Assembly (NCBI GenBank): GCA_026874595.1
Contig: CM049307.1
Span: 49,751,178 to 49,815,177 of the forward strand
Direction: 5' to 3'
Length of the DNA stretch: 64,000 nucleotides
Origin: Sipunculus nudus
Taxonomy: Eukaryota; Annelida; Sipuncula; Golfingiida; Sipunculidae
The notes under the pieces are model-generated. The model saw nothing but the letters and a program-made list of their open reading frames with translations. It searched no databases and was not told the DNA's origin. Below, piece after piece: positions 11,232 to 23,284 of this stretch. Each line of letters opens with the position of its first letter. The first letter of the stretch is position 1. Made by a program: the position numbers and the translations under genes.

Positions 11232-11234
<3 letters not shown>

Positions 11235-11612
11235 CAGATACATATAAATCGGATATATAATCTCTGTTAAAATATGCATTTCTCATTGCATACACTTGGA
11301 TACTTTTATGTTCTTCGGGAACGTTTCACTCTTACTTTTCTCCTACACATGCAAACCGACTGGTGTTTCAAATCATATTGACTATAAAAAGATGTAGTCT
11401 TTACCAAATTCGCAAACATGTAAAGGTATAAATTGTTCAATGGGAAAAAGAAACAATTGCTTTGCATGTCCACAGTTTTTTTGAGCCGGCCATAGATTCT
11501 AAAAGAACTATTGAAAATTAGTCACGACAAACGTAACCCGTGTCTCAATGGAATATATCATTGAACAATCTTTGGATGATCCCGAATTATGAGACGGAAG
11601 TCTCGAACATCA

Positions 11613-11615
<3 letters not shown>

Positions 11616-11672
<57 letters not shown>
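11616..11672. repeat. (TA)n microsatellite
   Basis: Uninterrupted AT run. The open frames that cross it on both strands code for IYIYIY repeats and are artefacts of the run. Confidence 0.97.
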
Positions 11673-11674
<2 letters not shown>

Positions 11675-12319
11675 TGCGCTGGAAACCCACTGAATAGAGC
11701 GAGGTCAAGCAAAGGGCGGCTATTGAATAACCTTGTTTTTATGGAAGTATTAGTTTGAGTGACTGTGAAGAAATAATCCAAGGCAATAAACAGAGCCAGT
11801 CGAGTATTAAAAACTTATCAAGCACGATGATTTACAGACGAGATGTTGACAGAAATGAGGCTCGAGCTTTATTGCCTAGACAGTTGTTTCAGGAGAGTCG
11901 TATGTTTGTACTTTATGCCAATATCAATAGACCTAGAATGGGTCACCCCTGTGGTATTTCAAAGGCATATGGAGTGAACACGTGATAACTTTTTTTTGCA
12001 AATGATTGCTCCATTGGATAGCTAAACGAAAGTAACGGTTGCTGCAGTTTATTCGAAATTATGAGATACGTTTAAGCGGCCAGCCATTTTTATAAGTGAA
12101 AAACGGCCAGGTTCCTCAGTCACTGCCTCGTTATACATGACTGGTTCTTCCTTTGGGAGTCGGTCAGTGGACTGATTGTCGAAGCGGCAACATTACTTCC
12201 AGTATAATGTGCTCTTTGTAATCAGGACCTTCAATAATCATTAACTCAAAAGCTTTCAGTAGAATTAAGATTAAAATGTGAGGATTTTTTTTATATTTTG
12301 CGAAATTTACAGCGTCAGA

Positions 12320-12545
12320 CATGTTTATTTTGATACAATCAGCGGTAGACGGTAGTAAATACTTAGCTGCGCTTCACACGAACCCGTCGAGTTTGAGATC
12401 TAGGGCCACAGCCTTCAATATTACTGTACGAGCAGCAAGAACTCGAGTGATATTGCAAAATGACACGCTAGATATAAAACCCTTATTGATTGAAAAGAAT
12501 GGTCTCTGTATTATCTATGCCGGGTTATAATGCCAGATTTGAGGC
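12320..12545 (+). repeat. Diverged second part of the 545-bp unit
   Basis: The block ATCAGCGGTAGACGGTAGT corresponds to GCAGCGGCGGATGGTTGTCAGT of the copy A units. The downstream GGTTATAATGCCAGATTTGAGG corresponds to the unit end GGTTATAATGCAGTATTTAAGG. No gene is visible, and the 69-codon frame here is not maintained in copy A. Confidence 0.55.
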
Positions 12546-15344
12546 ATAGGCTTTCGTACAGGTTACAATTAGGAAAACATGACAAGGAGTCGCACAGCTG
12601 ACACAGTAGTCTGAATATGTCGAAAAGCAATACAGAACATATCGATACGATGGAAGGTACGCACGCCAAATGTTTATACCACAACTCTTTACTTTGTTTA
12701 AAAAAATTTCTGGTCAGTACTGTATGATTCATAATAGTTTCTTTATATAAATATAAACTTTCATTGAAGTTCATTTGAAAAGTGCACCTGAGTTATCAAC
12801 TATCACTGAGAAAAATAATTTTTGCATTCATTTTCTCATTTATTTATTCAACAATCTTACTGAAGTTTTGCAATATTAATTTATCATAAACAATAAATTT
12901 TTAAGTTTAACATAATAAACCACTCAGACCATATACCTGCATGGGCAGATTATATTGAAAAAGTGAGGTAATGGTAGATTTGGAAAAATAGCCCATTTCC
13001 GTTTGTACTACAAAGAGCATCGATGATTGGTCCTATCAGGTTATTTCGCAAAACCATTAATCCTGAGTCTCCTAACAGCCGACAGAAAAAAAAACTTGTA
13101 TAAATAAATAATCCATGTGCTTGATGTCCGGTTGGCCTTTTTAGTAATGTGTACAGCCCTGAACTGTCAATATGACGGCCGACCCTCGGAGCCTGTGTCA
13201 ACACACGGAGATGTAAACATGATAAACACTGCCGCCAGAGCCATCAATTGTTAGGCAACTATTTCATCAATAGGGAACTACAACTGCCTGATTGATATTA
13301 AATGTGGAAAATTTTTTTTAATGCCCGAGTAAAGATAACGCCATGATGCTGTATGACACTAGATAATTAAGTCTCTCTGTAATTTATGATCGAATCCTAT
13401 GTTTTATGGAAATGAAAGGATAGATCTATCGATGCCAGAAGAAATCAGAACTTAATAAAGAATGATAAGTGAGTTAGTTAACTGAATAACATGACCCACC
13501 AGAAAATTAATTTAAACAATAAAATGATGATTAAAATTTGTTTTGCTTTCCATGGGGATAGTTATGAACTATGACAGAATATCAATTTACCTTTTCATAT
13601 CTCACTCACTTTAATGTTATAAACAGACCAATTCATCGGTAACTTTTGATAATCCAATTTGCATGGTAAACTCTTTAAATTTGATTGTGCTGGTTAAATG
13701 CCGAGAAATGACCTGGAAGCATCCTTACTTTATTATGTACTTTGCAATTGCAAAATATTTTGATTACAGGTACAACAATGGAAATGACAACATAAACCTT
13801 GATGTTCTATATACTTGCATAGATTTACACAAAGTCACATGTAACAACGGTCTTATATTCCCCTCCCCTGTTATTTTGCATATGATTCATTATCAAAATT
13901 AAACGAAATTCAAATGTTTCTAACATCATCCCTTTACACGCCCTAAGTTATATACCTTCCTCCAACGTATAGAAGGATGACGGATCGTGACACCTTCCTT
14001 TCATTTGACATCACCATCCGGTCTTGCATTACGTAGGTCGTAATATGTCATTGGCTATTTATTTTGCAGGATAAATACCCCTTGCTCATTACCGAGACTT
14101 TTATTCAGTAGACGTTGCATGTATTTAAAGGTTAATTCGTTATTATATGCAAGATCATGGCGTCCAATGCCCTTATTCAGGACATTCATTGAATTTCCCA
14201 GTCCTATAATTGTCTGTCAGGTGTACTCGTTAATACGCTTCCAGACAACCAAGCTCCTCTAGGTATTAAGACTCGAATATATTGACTCTTATATTCCTTG
14301 TACGTTGCAAGAGTGTGTCTCATTTGCATAGGTGCAGTGAAGGTAGTTAATTTTACAGGAGTGCGTATTCGTTTAAAGCGAAAAAAAACCCTAGGGCTTT
14401 CTGCAATCAGCCCTACTTCGGCTAAATTTCGTATGATGAATATTGTGATATTTTTTTACTGTTTTCTTCTTGAGAGCACGTTATATTGCATGAATGAAAA
14501 GCACATGTATCCTTTATTTTTGGGCCTAGATATTCGAGTGGTAATTAACAAGATCAACTTTCTCCGTGGCCACCCAGGCAATTTTATTTTGTTTTCTTAC
14601 TCTTTAATGTTCAAATATTAAGCAAATTTATCTAGACATTTAAGACGTTAACGGGTTACTTATTAGATTCCATAAAATGATATATACAACCGTTTTTAAT
14701 ATACGAATCTGAGGTAGCAGACATCTTAATGAACAATGTGAATCTTGATTTTCTTATATGAACAATTTGTTTAATATATTTGTTTACTTCTGTGCGGGTT
14801 ATACAGCTGTTCGCATTTACAAGGCAGCAGGTCCATATACAGAAATACAAACATTTTGCAGAATGAGGGTCCATCAACCCCCAAAGGCTACATGTGCGAA
14901 CCCATCCAGTTACTTAGAGTATAACATACCAGTTGACAAATCAATAGACAGTCTGCAATAGACAGCACAAGCAGTAGCAGCATTACACATGCATTAGTGT
15001 TAACCATATTTAAGGGCTACAGATTTCTGATAAATGAAAATAATGTTACATATTTCGTTAAGAATCAAGGAAAGCATAAACAGCTTAACTACGCACATCT
15101 TAGGTACATCCAAGTGAGTCTTGGTGTGCTTGAGCCGCCGAAAGAGTTCTAATAGATTAAGTTGCCACTATATGTAACAGAAGAGTGATTTTCGCGGCGT
15201 TTTCGAATATTTACCTTGATATCGGGGTCATAAACAATCAATGTAACGCACGGTTATGACAATAAAGGCAATATGGATATTCTTGACCAGTGATAACAGA
15301 TAAACATGATGTATCTAGAAAAAAAAAGTTAATGTTATTGAACC

Positions 15345-15652
15345 AGAGTGGTGAGTGGTTGTGTAATGGCAAAGGTGCCGAACATGTGACCTAGAGGTCA
15401 TCTGTTCAAATCCCGTAGCCTCTCAATTCTTCGCTAAGACCATTTTCAAGGTCTCAGCCACGAGTGTGCTTATGTCTACCCAACATTACAAATGGGTACC
15501 AGATTTAATGCCATCTGCGTATGGCGGGCTCTATCGACCTAAACACCGTGTGTTGGCTTTGTAGTATCCCCAGGGAGGTACCGCCGGGAAGTAAATTTTA
15601 AAGTCTTCTGAGCCAGCTATTTGGAAGAAAACCTAACACTGCAACTTTTCTT
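15345..15652 (+). mobile_element. tRNA-derived SINE
   Basis: The 5' part carries RNA polymerase III boxes: an A-box-like TGGTGAGTGG near 15352 and a B box TGTTCAAATCCC near 15403. A tRNA-unrelated body follows and the element ends in a pyrimidine-rich CTTTTCTTTT tail. It is flanked by TTATTGAACC (15335-15344) and TTATTCACC (15653-15661), an imperfect target duplication. Copy A at about 8737 shows the empty site (GTTATTGAACC followed directly by host sequence), which proves the insertion occurred in copy B or its lineage. Family name not assigned. Confidence 0.85.
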
Positions 15653-16768
15653 TTATTCACCAAGATTGTTTAAACAATGACCCAGTTTTGACAAACCCGG
15701 TCGACTTTCCGTTAAGTGGCCTAATTTATATTTACGTAGTTTATTCATGATTATAATTGACCATGTTACCAGGTGTAACTGAGCACTCCAAGAACCATGG
15801 ACGGAATAAGTCAATCACATGCACATTCTATATTACAGCGCTTGTCACCCGTGCGAGCTGTCCGAAATGTAAATGGGTTTTCTGCGTGAAAGTTAAAACC
15901 ACAAAGAATACTCATAGGACTTCTCCTTCAACACAAGGAAACTGGCTTCCCGGGGTTTAGTGGTCGATTTCTCAAGACAAGATTAGAAGCTCCAAGAAAA
16001 CGTCGAAATTGCCTTTGAAGTTCCTCAAGACATAGGACTCATGGGCGTCGTATCTTCTGGGCTATAAAACTTCTCAGACTTTGCTCACATTTTCTTTACC
16101 CATAATGTATAATGTTGTGCTCAGGTGTCGGCAATTTAATGGTTTCGTTGGAGACTCCACTTAGAATGTGTTGCGTCTGGAACAAGCAAAGTACGCAGTC
16201 AGACAATTAATTGCGTATTAGTTCAAGGTTAAAGGAAAGATCAGTTTAAAGTTCTCTTCATTCCTTCGTCCTGCGATCAGGGACATTGGTAATCCTGAAA
16301 ACTTACAAATTCTGATGTCTGGTGGTCTAATTTTATGACCTATATATTTGACTTGTGCTGACGCGTACAAATATTTGTCGCTGAAGGCTTTAAAGTTATA
16401 GACATGACAGGAACCCAGAGGACAGAAACTGGTGGGTATGCAGCTTTACTAACTGATAATTGGAAGTTAAAGGAAAGGTAAGATTAAACCAAATTCAAAT
16501 ACAGGAGAAGTTAGCGCGATAGTAGTGGGGATGACAACTGGCATGCCTAATAATTTAGGAAGGATGTAAAAAACTTCGATTAGCGGCTGTCGTTTTCTTT
16601 TAAATAGGGATTACACTGGGCCATATCAAGATATTTTATTAAGCAATTTAGACACTATTGAAATCTACGAACCACATCTGAGGAATAGTTTGTTTTAGAC
16701 CATTCAAATACCGATAAAAATATTTGATATTAATCCTTATTATATATGCATCTCACATCCATGTGGAG

Positions 16769-16793
16769 TTTTAGCTCTGTTTGAGAGCTAAAA
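16769..16793. repeat. Hairpin with 10-bp arms, counterpart of the one at 9879
   Basis: TTTTAGCTCT at 16769-16778 is the exact complement of AGAGCTAAAA at 16784-16793, with loop GTTTG. Position in the copy and the core TTTTAGCTC agree with the copy B hairpin, though loop and outer arm have changed. Confidence 0.8.
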
Positions 16794-17839
16794 TAGGGTC
16801 ATTTTCACCCAGGATCCTTTATGCCAATGTCTCAGATTTCTGTCACGGGCGAGGTACCATCAAGCAGACGGCAGTTTATCTTATTATCGAACATGGTGAC
16901 TATTGGAAAAAACTGTCAATGAGCAGCATAGCTGAAACAATACTCCGAATGATTGAAATCGCCACAGGAGGTGTATGGTACACTGAACGGCAACACAATG
17001 GCCACCATTTATGGCTACCAAATAAACCCGCCAGCCCTAACCATCCATAAACATGATGTCCGGTGTGCCTAATTTTTCACACGTGTAGCCCTGAACTGTC
17101 ATATTTCGGCTGAACCTCATGTTCCCACTCACGTCCACATTGATATGCTCTGTCTCCGGGGGCAGAACGACCCTCCTAAAAGATAAGCACTCTTTTGGCG
17201 ACCGGAACTACTTGTCTCAAATGTCAAACTATAAAATAAAACTTGTTACATTTCAAGGAAACACCTGTTCACATGTCACTTGCGCATGCTTATTAAATGT
17301 TTATTTCGTGAAGTCTTTACCACAAAACACATGTGTATGCAATTTTTCTTTAAACAATTCTTGCTCACTGATCGGATGATGTGATCCGATTTCATTACCT
17401 TCTTCACAACATTTATTCCTAAGCAAATGTATGTCAGGTTTGCTGGGCTTGAACTATAGTTATTGTATGTGGAGTGTATTAATAGTTACTTTAACTAACT
17501 GAGACACGCTCGGTGGCCAGTGGTAAAGTGTTCTGTAATGTCTTAAAGGGAGGATACCGGAAAAGACGACCGGACTTGGACAGGCCACTTCAACCAACTC
17601 TCACACCCTGCCGGTTTCTAAACTGTCAAACGTCAAAATCAAAATATGTTCCATTTCAAGAAAATTCCTCCTGTTTTCATTTCACATGTACATGCTTACA
17701 AAATATTACTCATTCTGTAAAGTCCTTACCACAAAAACGCCCATTTGATTAGCCTTGTGGCCATTCCTATTCAACACACTTGAACGTACTATATTGTCCT
17801 CTTCCCTGCATTTATACCTACGCCGCTAGAGTATTTATA

Positions 17840-17995
17840 AGCCCCGGTACATTGTGTAATCAGTAAACCCCGGAGTCGTACTCTTGTGAGTAAGAGTCTA
17901 CGCAGTGTGTTCACTCTTATAGCCACGCCGGGCATGGAACTCAGGTCGCCTGGGGAGAGAGCTGACCATTTTACCCAACGACTGTCAAAGCCACT
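17840..17995 (-). mobile_element. Possible tRNA-derived SINE fragment
   Basis: On the minus strand the segment reads GACAGTCGTTGGGTAAAATG, then AGCTCTC, then a B-box-like GAGTTCCATGCCCGG. This is the spacing expected of a tRNA-like SINE head. The body continues toward 17840 with ACTCTTACTCACAAGAGTAC. No target duplication was found, and the B box departs from consensus. Confidence 0.4.
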
Positions 17996-18099
17996 ATACG
18001 ATACAAGAATCGTTATACATCAATGTCTAACTGCGTACAGATAATTATCCCTGCTGATAACCGAGACCTGTCTTCCCTGCATGAAGAAGTTAATCCGGA

Positions 18100-20290
18100 G
18101 GGCTAATTACATGGAAAAATCTATGTTTACCCTAAGGCGCCTTCACTGGATTTTCTGATCGCTTTGTTGTTTGTGGTACTGCGTTCATATCCCAAGAAAG
18201 ATAAAGAAAACACAACAGGGTTCCCCGAGATTGTCTTTTGGCTCAGACGGACGGAAACATCATCTTCATCATCATTAATGACCATTACGTATAAGGAACT
18301 CCTGAGGAAGTCATCCCAGATGTACTAGAATCAGAGATGTTCGACGAGCCTTAATCATCTTCAGTCAGACAGTATGTGTTCATTAACACATTCACGTTCA
18401 GTTAGGCCAGTCATTTTGGGTCTGTGAATATACCGTGTTGATAGATTTTTTTTTCTAAATATTATCTTTACCATATCTAAAGTCAAATGTTCCTTGCCAG
18501 ATTTCATTATTAACAATAAACAGTACCATAATTAAGTTCATTTTCAACCATTTCGTTTCTGGAAATCAAAAAATTATTCCAGTCCAAAAAAATAGGTTCA
18601 ATAATAAAAAAATGTTGTCTCGTGAGTATCTACCAGAGAGACCAAAACCTTTTCAAATAAATTTGTATTTATGTCACATTAATGGAAAGAAATGCTATGT
18701 GATTAACCACATTGATCATTATTTTAATTAGCATTTTCTCATTAAAACTTCCATTCTCAAATCCAAAGCGTGACTTTTTAAAACATTTCAATTAAAATAT
18801 CCTTTATTTCTATTATAGAAAAATGAATAATTGAATATCCTTTATGGAAAAACTACAGTGCGTAATTTATTTTATTTTTTCTTTTTGAATGTTTTTTTCA
18901 AAATCTCCCCGAAAGCGAACGCTTTTAAAGACTTTCATATTTTCCAAGACTGGCCCAGCCGATGAAATGGTTAAAACATAATTCTTCCCACTATCAGAGC
19001 CATCTAACTTACCCTTGCTGTGTCACAACTCTTAGAACAGGTACTACCACCTCGCGGCAAATATATAACTAAATTACGCCTTACTGGCCGACTATTTCAT
19101 CGACTGGTAATCTCCACCGGACATCGTCAGCACCAGACATCGCCGCCGCGCTGAACTAAGATCTTTTCCAGTGACGTACGTCAGCAGTAATTGGTAGTCT
19201 TTCCCCGAATCTTTATTCAAAACAAACATGGCGGTTTATTTAGTCCTCGCCTTTTGCGGGCTTCGAGTTGGCTACTAATATTGAAGATCTGTATCATTCC
19301 ATCATATAAAGAAAACCTCATAAGCTTTTTGGGTATAGAAAATCAACCAACCCCCAAATTGTTCAAGGTATATTAATCTGGTACTTTGTGAAATGTGGGG
19401 CATCTCATGTAAATATATTCATATCGCACAAAGTAATTTGAAAATTGGCTCAGAAGTATAAATACCTCGGCATATTCCCTCTGAGTTTCTACAAATATAA
19501 ACGCAGATAATGATGTTAATGTTAAAGGTGGACGATTAACTCATTTTAAGTACGCAGCTGTACAACATCAATGCTGTATAACATCCTTCCCTATGCCAAA
19601 TGTCTTATTAGCCAGAGGCTCCTTAGCTACTTAGTAATTAAAAGGACTTGGCGAGCTCTGTAGATTTCTTAAGTGAGTCAACTTTGCCTTGAACGTGAAA
19701 CAGATGATGACGTCATAGATAGTAAACCCAAGTAAAGTGAGAGCGGAACGTTTGTAGTCCACGCAGTCCTTGCAGCAATGTTCTCTCAAACTGGAGACCT
19801 GAAAGAGAGATTATTATCAGCTGTATTGCACCTTGGTCTTCCCCTAAAACATAGTCCTTTGACCGTTCCATTAACGTGATATAGTATACAAGAGGCCAAA
19901 TCGACAAGGGGAAAATATGTTTGGTTGAGTCGAGGAGTATTAAAAATATATGAAATACAGTCATCAATGATTCAGACAGGTTTAAGTTTACGGTGGATTC
20001 AGCAGGATTATTCTAAATGGGATAATTTTTAGAAGAGAAAAAATACATATAGCGGTGGTTTAAATGAGACGAACAAGAGCCACTACGCATAATTATCGTC
20101 CCAGTACAGATGCCTTGTTTCGGAATTTTATAAGTGATTCAGAAAGATAATTGACAGTCGTGATTTACAATATTCTTAGGCTTGATTTTAATGTTAATTT
20201 CAGTAAATTTAAGTAAATTTAATTCGCCTGACCAACGTGTTCTGTTCTTAAGGAATGCTGAGGCAGGTGACGTAAACAACTCCTTTCTTT
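18100..20290. other. Copy C stretch without recognised genes
   Basis: AT-rich sequence with short homopolymers. Only about 19390-19490 could be matched to copy A. I see no gene, no mobile-element ends and no tandem repeat here. Confidence 0.4.
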
Positions 20291-20297
20291 ACAAAGC

Positions 20298-20301
<4 letters not shown>

Positions 20302-20353
<52 letters not shown>
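20302..20353. repeat. (TA)n microsatellite
   Basis: Uninterrupted AT run, followed about 50 bases later by a tRNA-like SINE head. The frames across it on both strands are artefacts. Confidence 0.97.
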
Positions 20354-20354
<1 letters not shown>

Positions 20355-20407
20355 GTCACTTCGCTGGTGCCTAAAATAAATGTGCAAATACACAGAGGGG
20401 TCGGGTA

Positions 20408-20485
20408 TCTGCTGTAGCTCAGGGGATAGAGCAAACGACCGGCAATCGGTTGGTCATTAGTTTGATTCCCGTCGCCGGTGAACCG
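20408..20485 (+). mobile_element. tRNA-like SINE head
   Basis: TGTAGCTCAGGGGATAGAGC is a good A-box region (GTAGCTCAG...GAGC) and TTTGATTCCCGTCGCC a B-box region, at tRNA-like spacing. The acceptor stem does not pair convincingly and no CCA-proximal closure is seen, so this is a tRNA-derived repeat and not a functional tRNA gene. The 3' body cannot be delimited. Confidence 0.6.
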
Positions 20486-20899
20486 ACTTTAACGTAAATA
20501 TATATGTGTGTGTGTGATATTGATATAATTGACTAAAATACAGGACTGTAGAGCTGCCTCTTTATTAGCAGCAACTCCTTATACTTTTGGGCTAGACTAT
20601 GAGACAAGATGACCCATCAGCGCTTAATAGACCTCCGGGTATTTGGTGCAGATCTAGGAATAATTTATCAGACCATATACAGATTGATAGACAGCATGCA
20701 CGGAAGAAAAAATCAACCGTGGCAACACCATACATACGTCAAAATAACCCATATTCCAAAGTCACTGCAGTCATATATATTCGGTAGAAGAATATATATT
20801 TAGTCAAGAATATATACAAATGCATCAACTATTTAAATTAGACCTTTTAAGTACACTCAACTTGGTCTCGACGTCCGTTGTATGTTGTCTTTTGTAGCT

Positions 20900-22960
20900 T
20901 TCTTTAATAGCTTAAGATCAATATAAACTTGTCATCCTCTCGATTTCATGCTGTCATGGACTAGTTTTTGATGTACGAATCATTGCAATATTCTAGTTAT
21001 AATGCAAAGTTGCAACATTAGATGTCTGGCGGCCGGCCTACTTATGATGTAATAATAAGCAAGCGCCACATTCTTATTATCATGCAAAGTGACAAAGTTA
21101 GTGGCCAACCCTTGAAGGACGTGTGTGTAGGACCCATGCTGACTGGCATCCGTTGTCACGCAAAAGCCTTGCAGTTCCGGATTTATTTGCCTAGAAATAT
21201 CGAAAACGATCCCAAGTGTGTCCTAACCATTATTTTCCATATACGCTTATCAATCCGGAGAAATTTGATATTGTTCACTGGGAGCGATTGCAGCGCCATC
21301 TGTCAAACAGTACGTCATTTTAACCAGCGGCCCTCTGACATGAGAGGGTCTATCGCGATATCAGTGTGCTATGCTAAGATTAGCTTAGACAAAAACCACA
21401 CTGCAAGGGTAGATGACTTATTGGTTAGCTCCACGAATCATTAGGTATGTTTGTATACTTTCTAACGACGCCTAACATGTGCGAGAAAGATGTAGCCGTG
21501 ATTACACAGCTTCCGGGAAAGTCCCCCTGCAAGTGTGTTTAATTTCTTACCGCATGAATACAAGCATGGCTCGCACTGGTAATGGACGATAATCATCTTG
21601 CACGGAACACAGCTGATGACCTGTCACCATAGAGATGGATTTTCACTTTGGCTTGTAAGTTCACATGTATTTCTTTGAATCCATTCATTAGCTTTTGCCT
21701 TATTTTAAGATTATCAGCCATTTACCAGAATATGGATGCACTAGGATTGCCAACAGCTTATTGGAACCTCCATTATGACTATCCAGTGACCAGTGCAGTA
21801 TGATAAATCCATGTTATATTACACTAATTGGGAACTGTCAATGCATGAAGTTCATATGTAAAGTGTTGCGGCGTTTTCAAATATTTCTTAGATTTTATTT
21901 TCATTCATTTTAATCATCATTAAGTATTATGCTCGTTTGCAATGTTACATTGTTCTTTAAACTGGTGTTTAAACTTTAAGAAAAGAAAAACTAGAAAGCT
22001 CAAGGTAATTATATCGCAGGAGATTTCCTTTCTGTCTTATACTTTCTTCCTTTGGTTCTCTATGTTTCATACATTTCCCATGAATACCTACACTATCTTT
22101 GATTTCCTCTATTACCCGTCTATCGAGGTTTAAAGCACCGTGACAGCCGAGACTATATGCTATAAAAATAAATTTTATATTAGAGAAGGCGCCCATAACC
22201 ATGACGAGAAAGCACAAGAGAACGATTTTGTTGGTTAGGGATTGTTTGTATGGAAATACTCTCCCAAAAGTGCACTGTGGTTTTCTAAATACACCAGTAG
22301 CACAGGAAAAAATGTAGAAAAGAGGGTAAAATAGTTCGTTGGGATAGAATTGCTTCAACGCAAATTATATAAACATGGATGTTTTTGTAATAATAATTTC
22401 ACGGAATAAGTATTTTTTTCAGAAAATTTACCAAATGTTGATTTTATATTATGAGAGTTAAGAAAAGAAGTCCCGGACGTCCCACAATTCCCAGCTGGAA
22501 GAGGTTAGTTTTTATTCAAACGACATTTGGCGGAAGCGTGGACGACATGATTATACTGAAAAATGAAGTACTGGAGGAAATAAAAAAAATAGTCCATCGA
22601 AAAATGACATTCAAAGAGCATCGGAGAGCGTTCCTTTCAAGCTCTGCCCGAATCCCTTTCAGTCCCCGGTTTCCCACAGCCGACAAATAAATCATGCTCC
22701 ACAGGACAAATAAATCATGCATATACATAATATCTGGCGGGCGCCATTCGTCACGTGTGTAGCCCTGAACTGTCAAGATGTCAGCCGACCGTCGGACCTT
22801 GTGTTAACACACGGAGATGCCATTATAGTTTAAACAGTCACCGGCGCCACCTGCTGTTATACATCCGTTCCTACACTGACTGATGGAAATTTAATGTCAA
22901 ACGAATTGTATTGCCCGAGAGTGTTTAATTAACTGTATTAAGTATTTATAAGTGTAGTGT
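20900..22960 (+). repeat. Array 1, partial segmental duplication copy D
   Basis: ATTAGATGTCTGGCGGCC at 21018 corresponds to ATCAGATGTCTGGTGATC at about 590 in copy A. The best match is 22670-22930: CCCACAGCCGACAAATAAAT, TAGCCCTGAACTGTCAAGA, ACACACGGAGATG and ATTGCCCGAGAGTG. This equals 5175-5460 in copy A and 13075-13340 in copy B. The first landmarks are missing, so only part of a unit is present. Confidence 0.6.
21400..21760 (+). repeat. Segment shared with array 2 (51150-51475)
   Basis: ATGTTTGTATACTTTCTAAC, CGCATGAATACAAGCAT, CTGGTAATGGACGATA and CCCATAGAG-like blocks recur in the same order at about 51200-51390 (ATGTTTGTGTACTTTTTAAC, CGCATGAACGCAAGCAT, TACTAGACGATA, CCCATAGAG). This links the two large arrays: either both are branches of one duplication family or both carry the same old inserted element. 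Confidence 0.55.
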
Positions 22961-23284
22961 CGTTTTCTGTGTTAGTTATATATGCATGCTTGTTAAATAT
23001 ATATACACATATATATGTATATTGTAATTGTTACGGTTAAATGTTTCTAGCTTTGTGTAAAATATGCATAAATCCATTTACGGTTGCTCTCTCATTTTTA
23101 TATAATTAACCGTACAAACAAAACTGGAAAATTCCAGTTTGATAAATATTATAGCTTGTTAAAGTTTTAAAAAATACAGACATAGAAAAAAAGTTTGAAC
23201 CAAAGAATATCACACATACGAAACTAAAGTTTTAATTAAAATTACGACATACCAGACTAGAGGTATGGAACTTTAAAGGTCTTC
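22960..23284. other. AT-rich spacer
   Basis: Short TATATA-rich stretches near 22976-23025. No gene or repeat ends seen. Confidence 0.4.

Larger units (their letters stand above)
8880..15785 (+). repeat. Array 1, segmental duplication copy B
   Basis: It starts with a diverged version of the window start (TAGCTCTTGTCACCG, then GTGAAAGTTTAAACC near 9024) and runs through the same landmark order as copy A: 9210-9400, 10425-12540 (diverged single versions of the 545-bp unit and its upstream flank), 13040-14150, 14320-14460, 14670-15110 and 15240-15780. It differs from copy A in having a SINE at 15345, several (TA)n runs and a hairpin at 9879. Copies A and B are clearly alignable but strongly diverged. 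Confidence 0.7.
15790..20880 (+). repeat. Array 1, segmental duplication copy C
   Basis: It begins with CGCTTGTCACCCGTGCGAGCTG at about 15840, which matches the window start (TAGCTCTTGTCTCCAGTGCGAGCTG). Landmarks follow in order: CTAAAACTTCTCAGAC (16065), a hairpin equivalent to that of copy B (16769), ATGATGTCCGG and CCCTGAACTGTCA (17055-17100), GTTATACATCAATGTCTA (18012), TTCATATCGCACAAAG (19420) and GGCAACACCATACATACGTC (20718). Several intervening parts are missing or unrecognisable, so the copy is shorter than A and B. Confidence 0.65.

Noticed and set aside
11540-11781. Frames coding for IYIYIYIY repeats
   Set aside because: Direct translation of (TA)n microsatellites; the same holds near 10000, 20182-20434 and 56247-56603.
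20408-20485. Functional tRNA gene
   Set aside because: A and B boxes are present, but the acceptor and other stems do not pair well. It is better explained as a tRNA-derived SINE head.
21022-21444. Longest open frame of the window (140 codons)
   Set aside because: No recognisable domain, ordinary composition for translated non-coding DNA, and it lies in a partial array 1 copy. In a 64 kb AT-rich window a frame this long can occur by chance.
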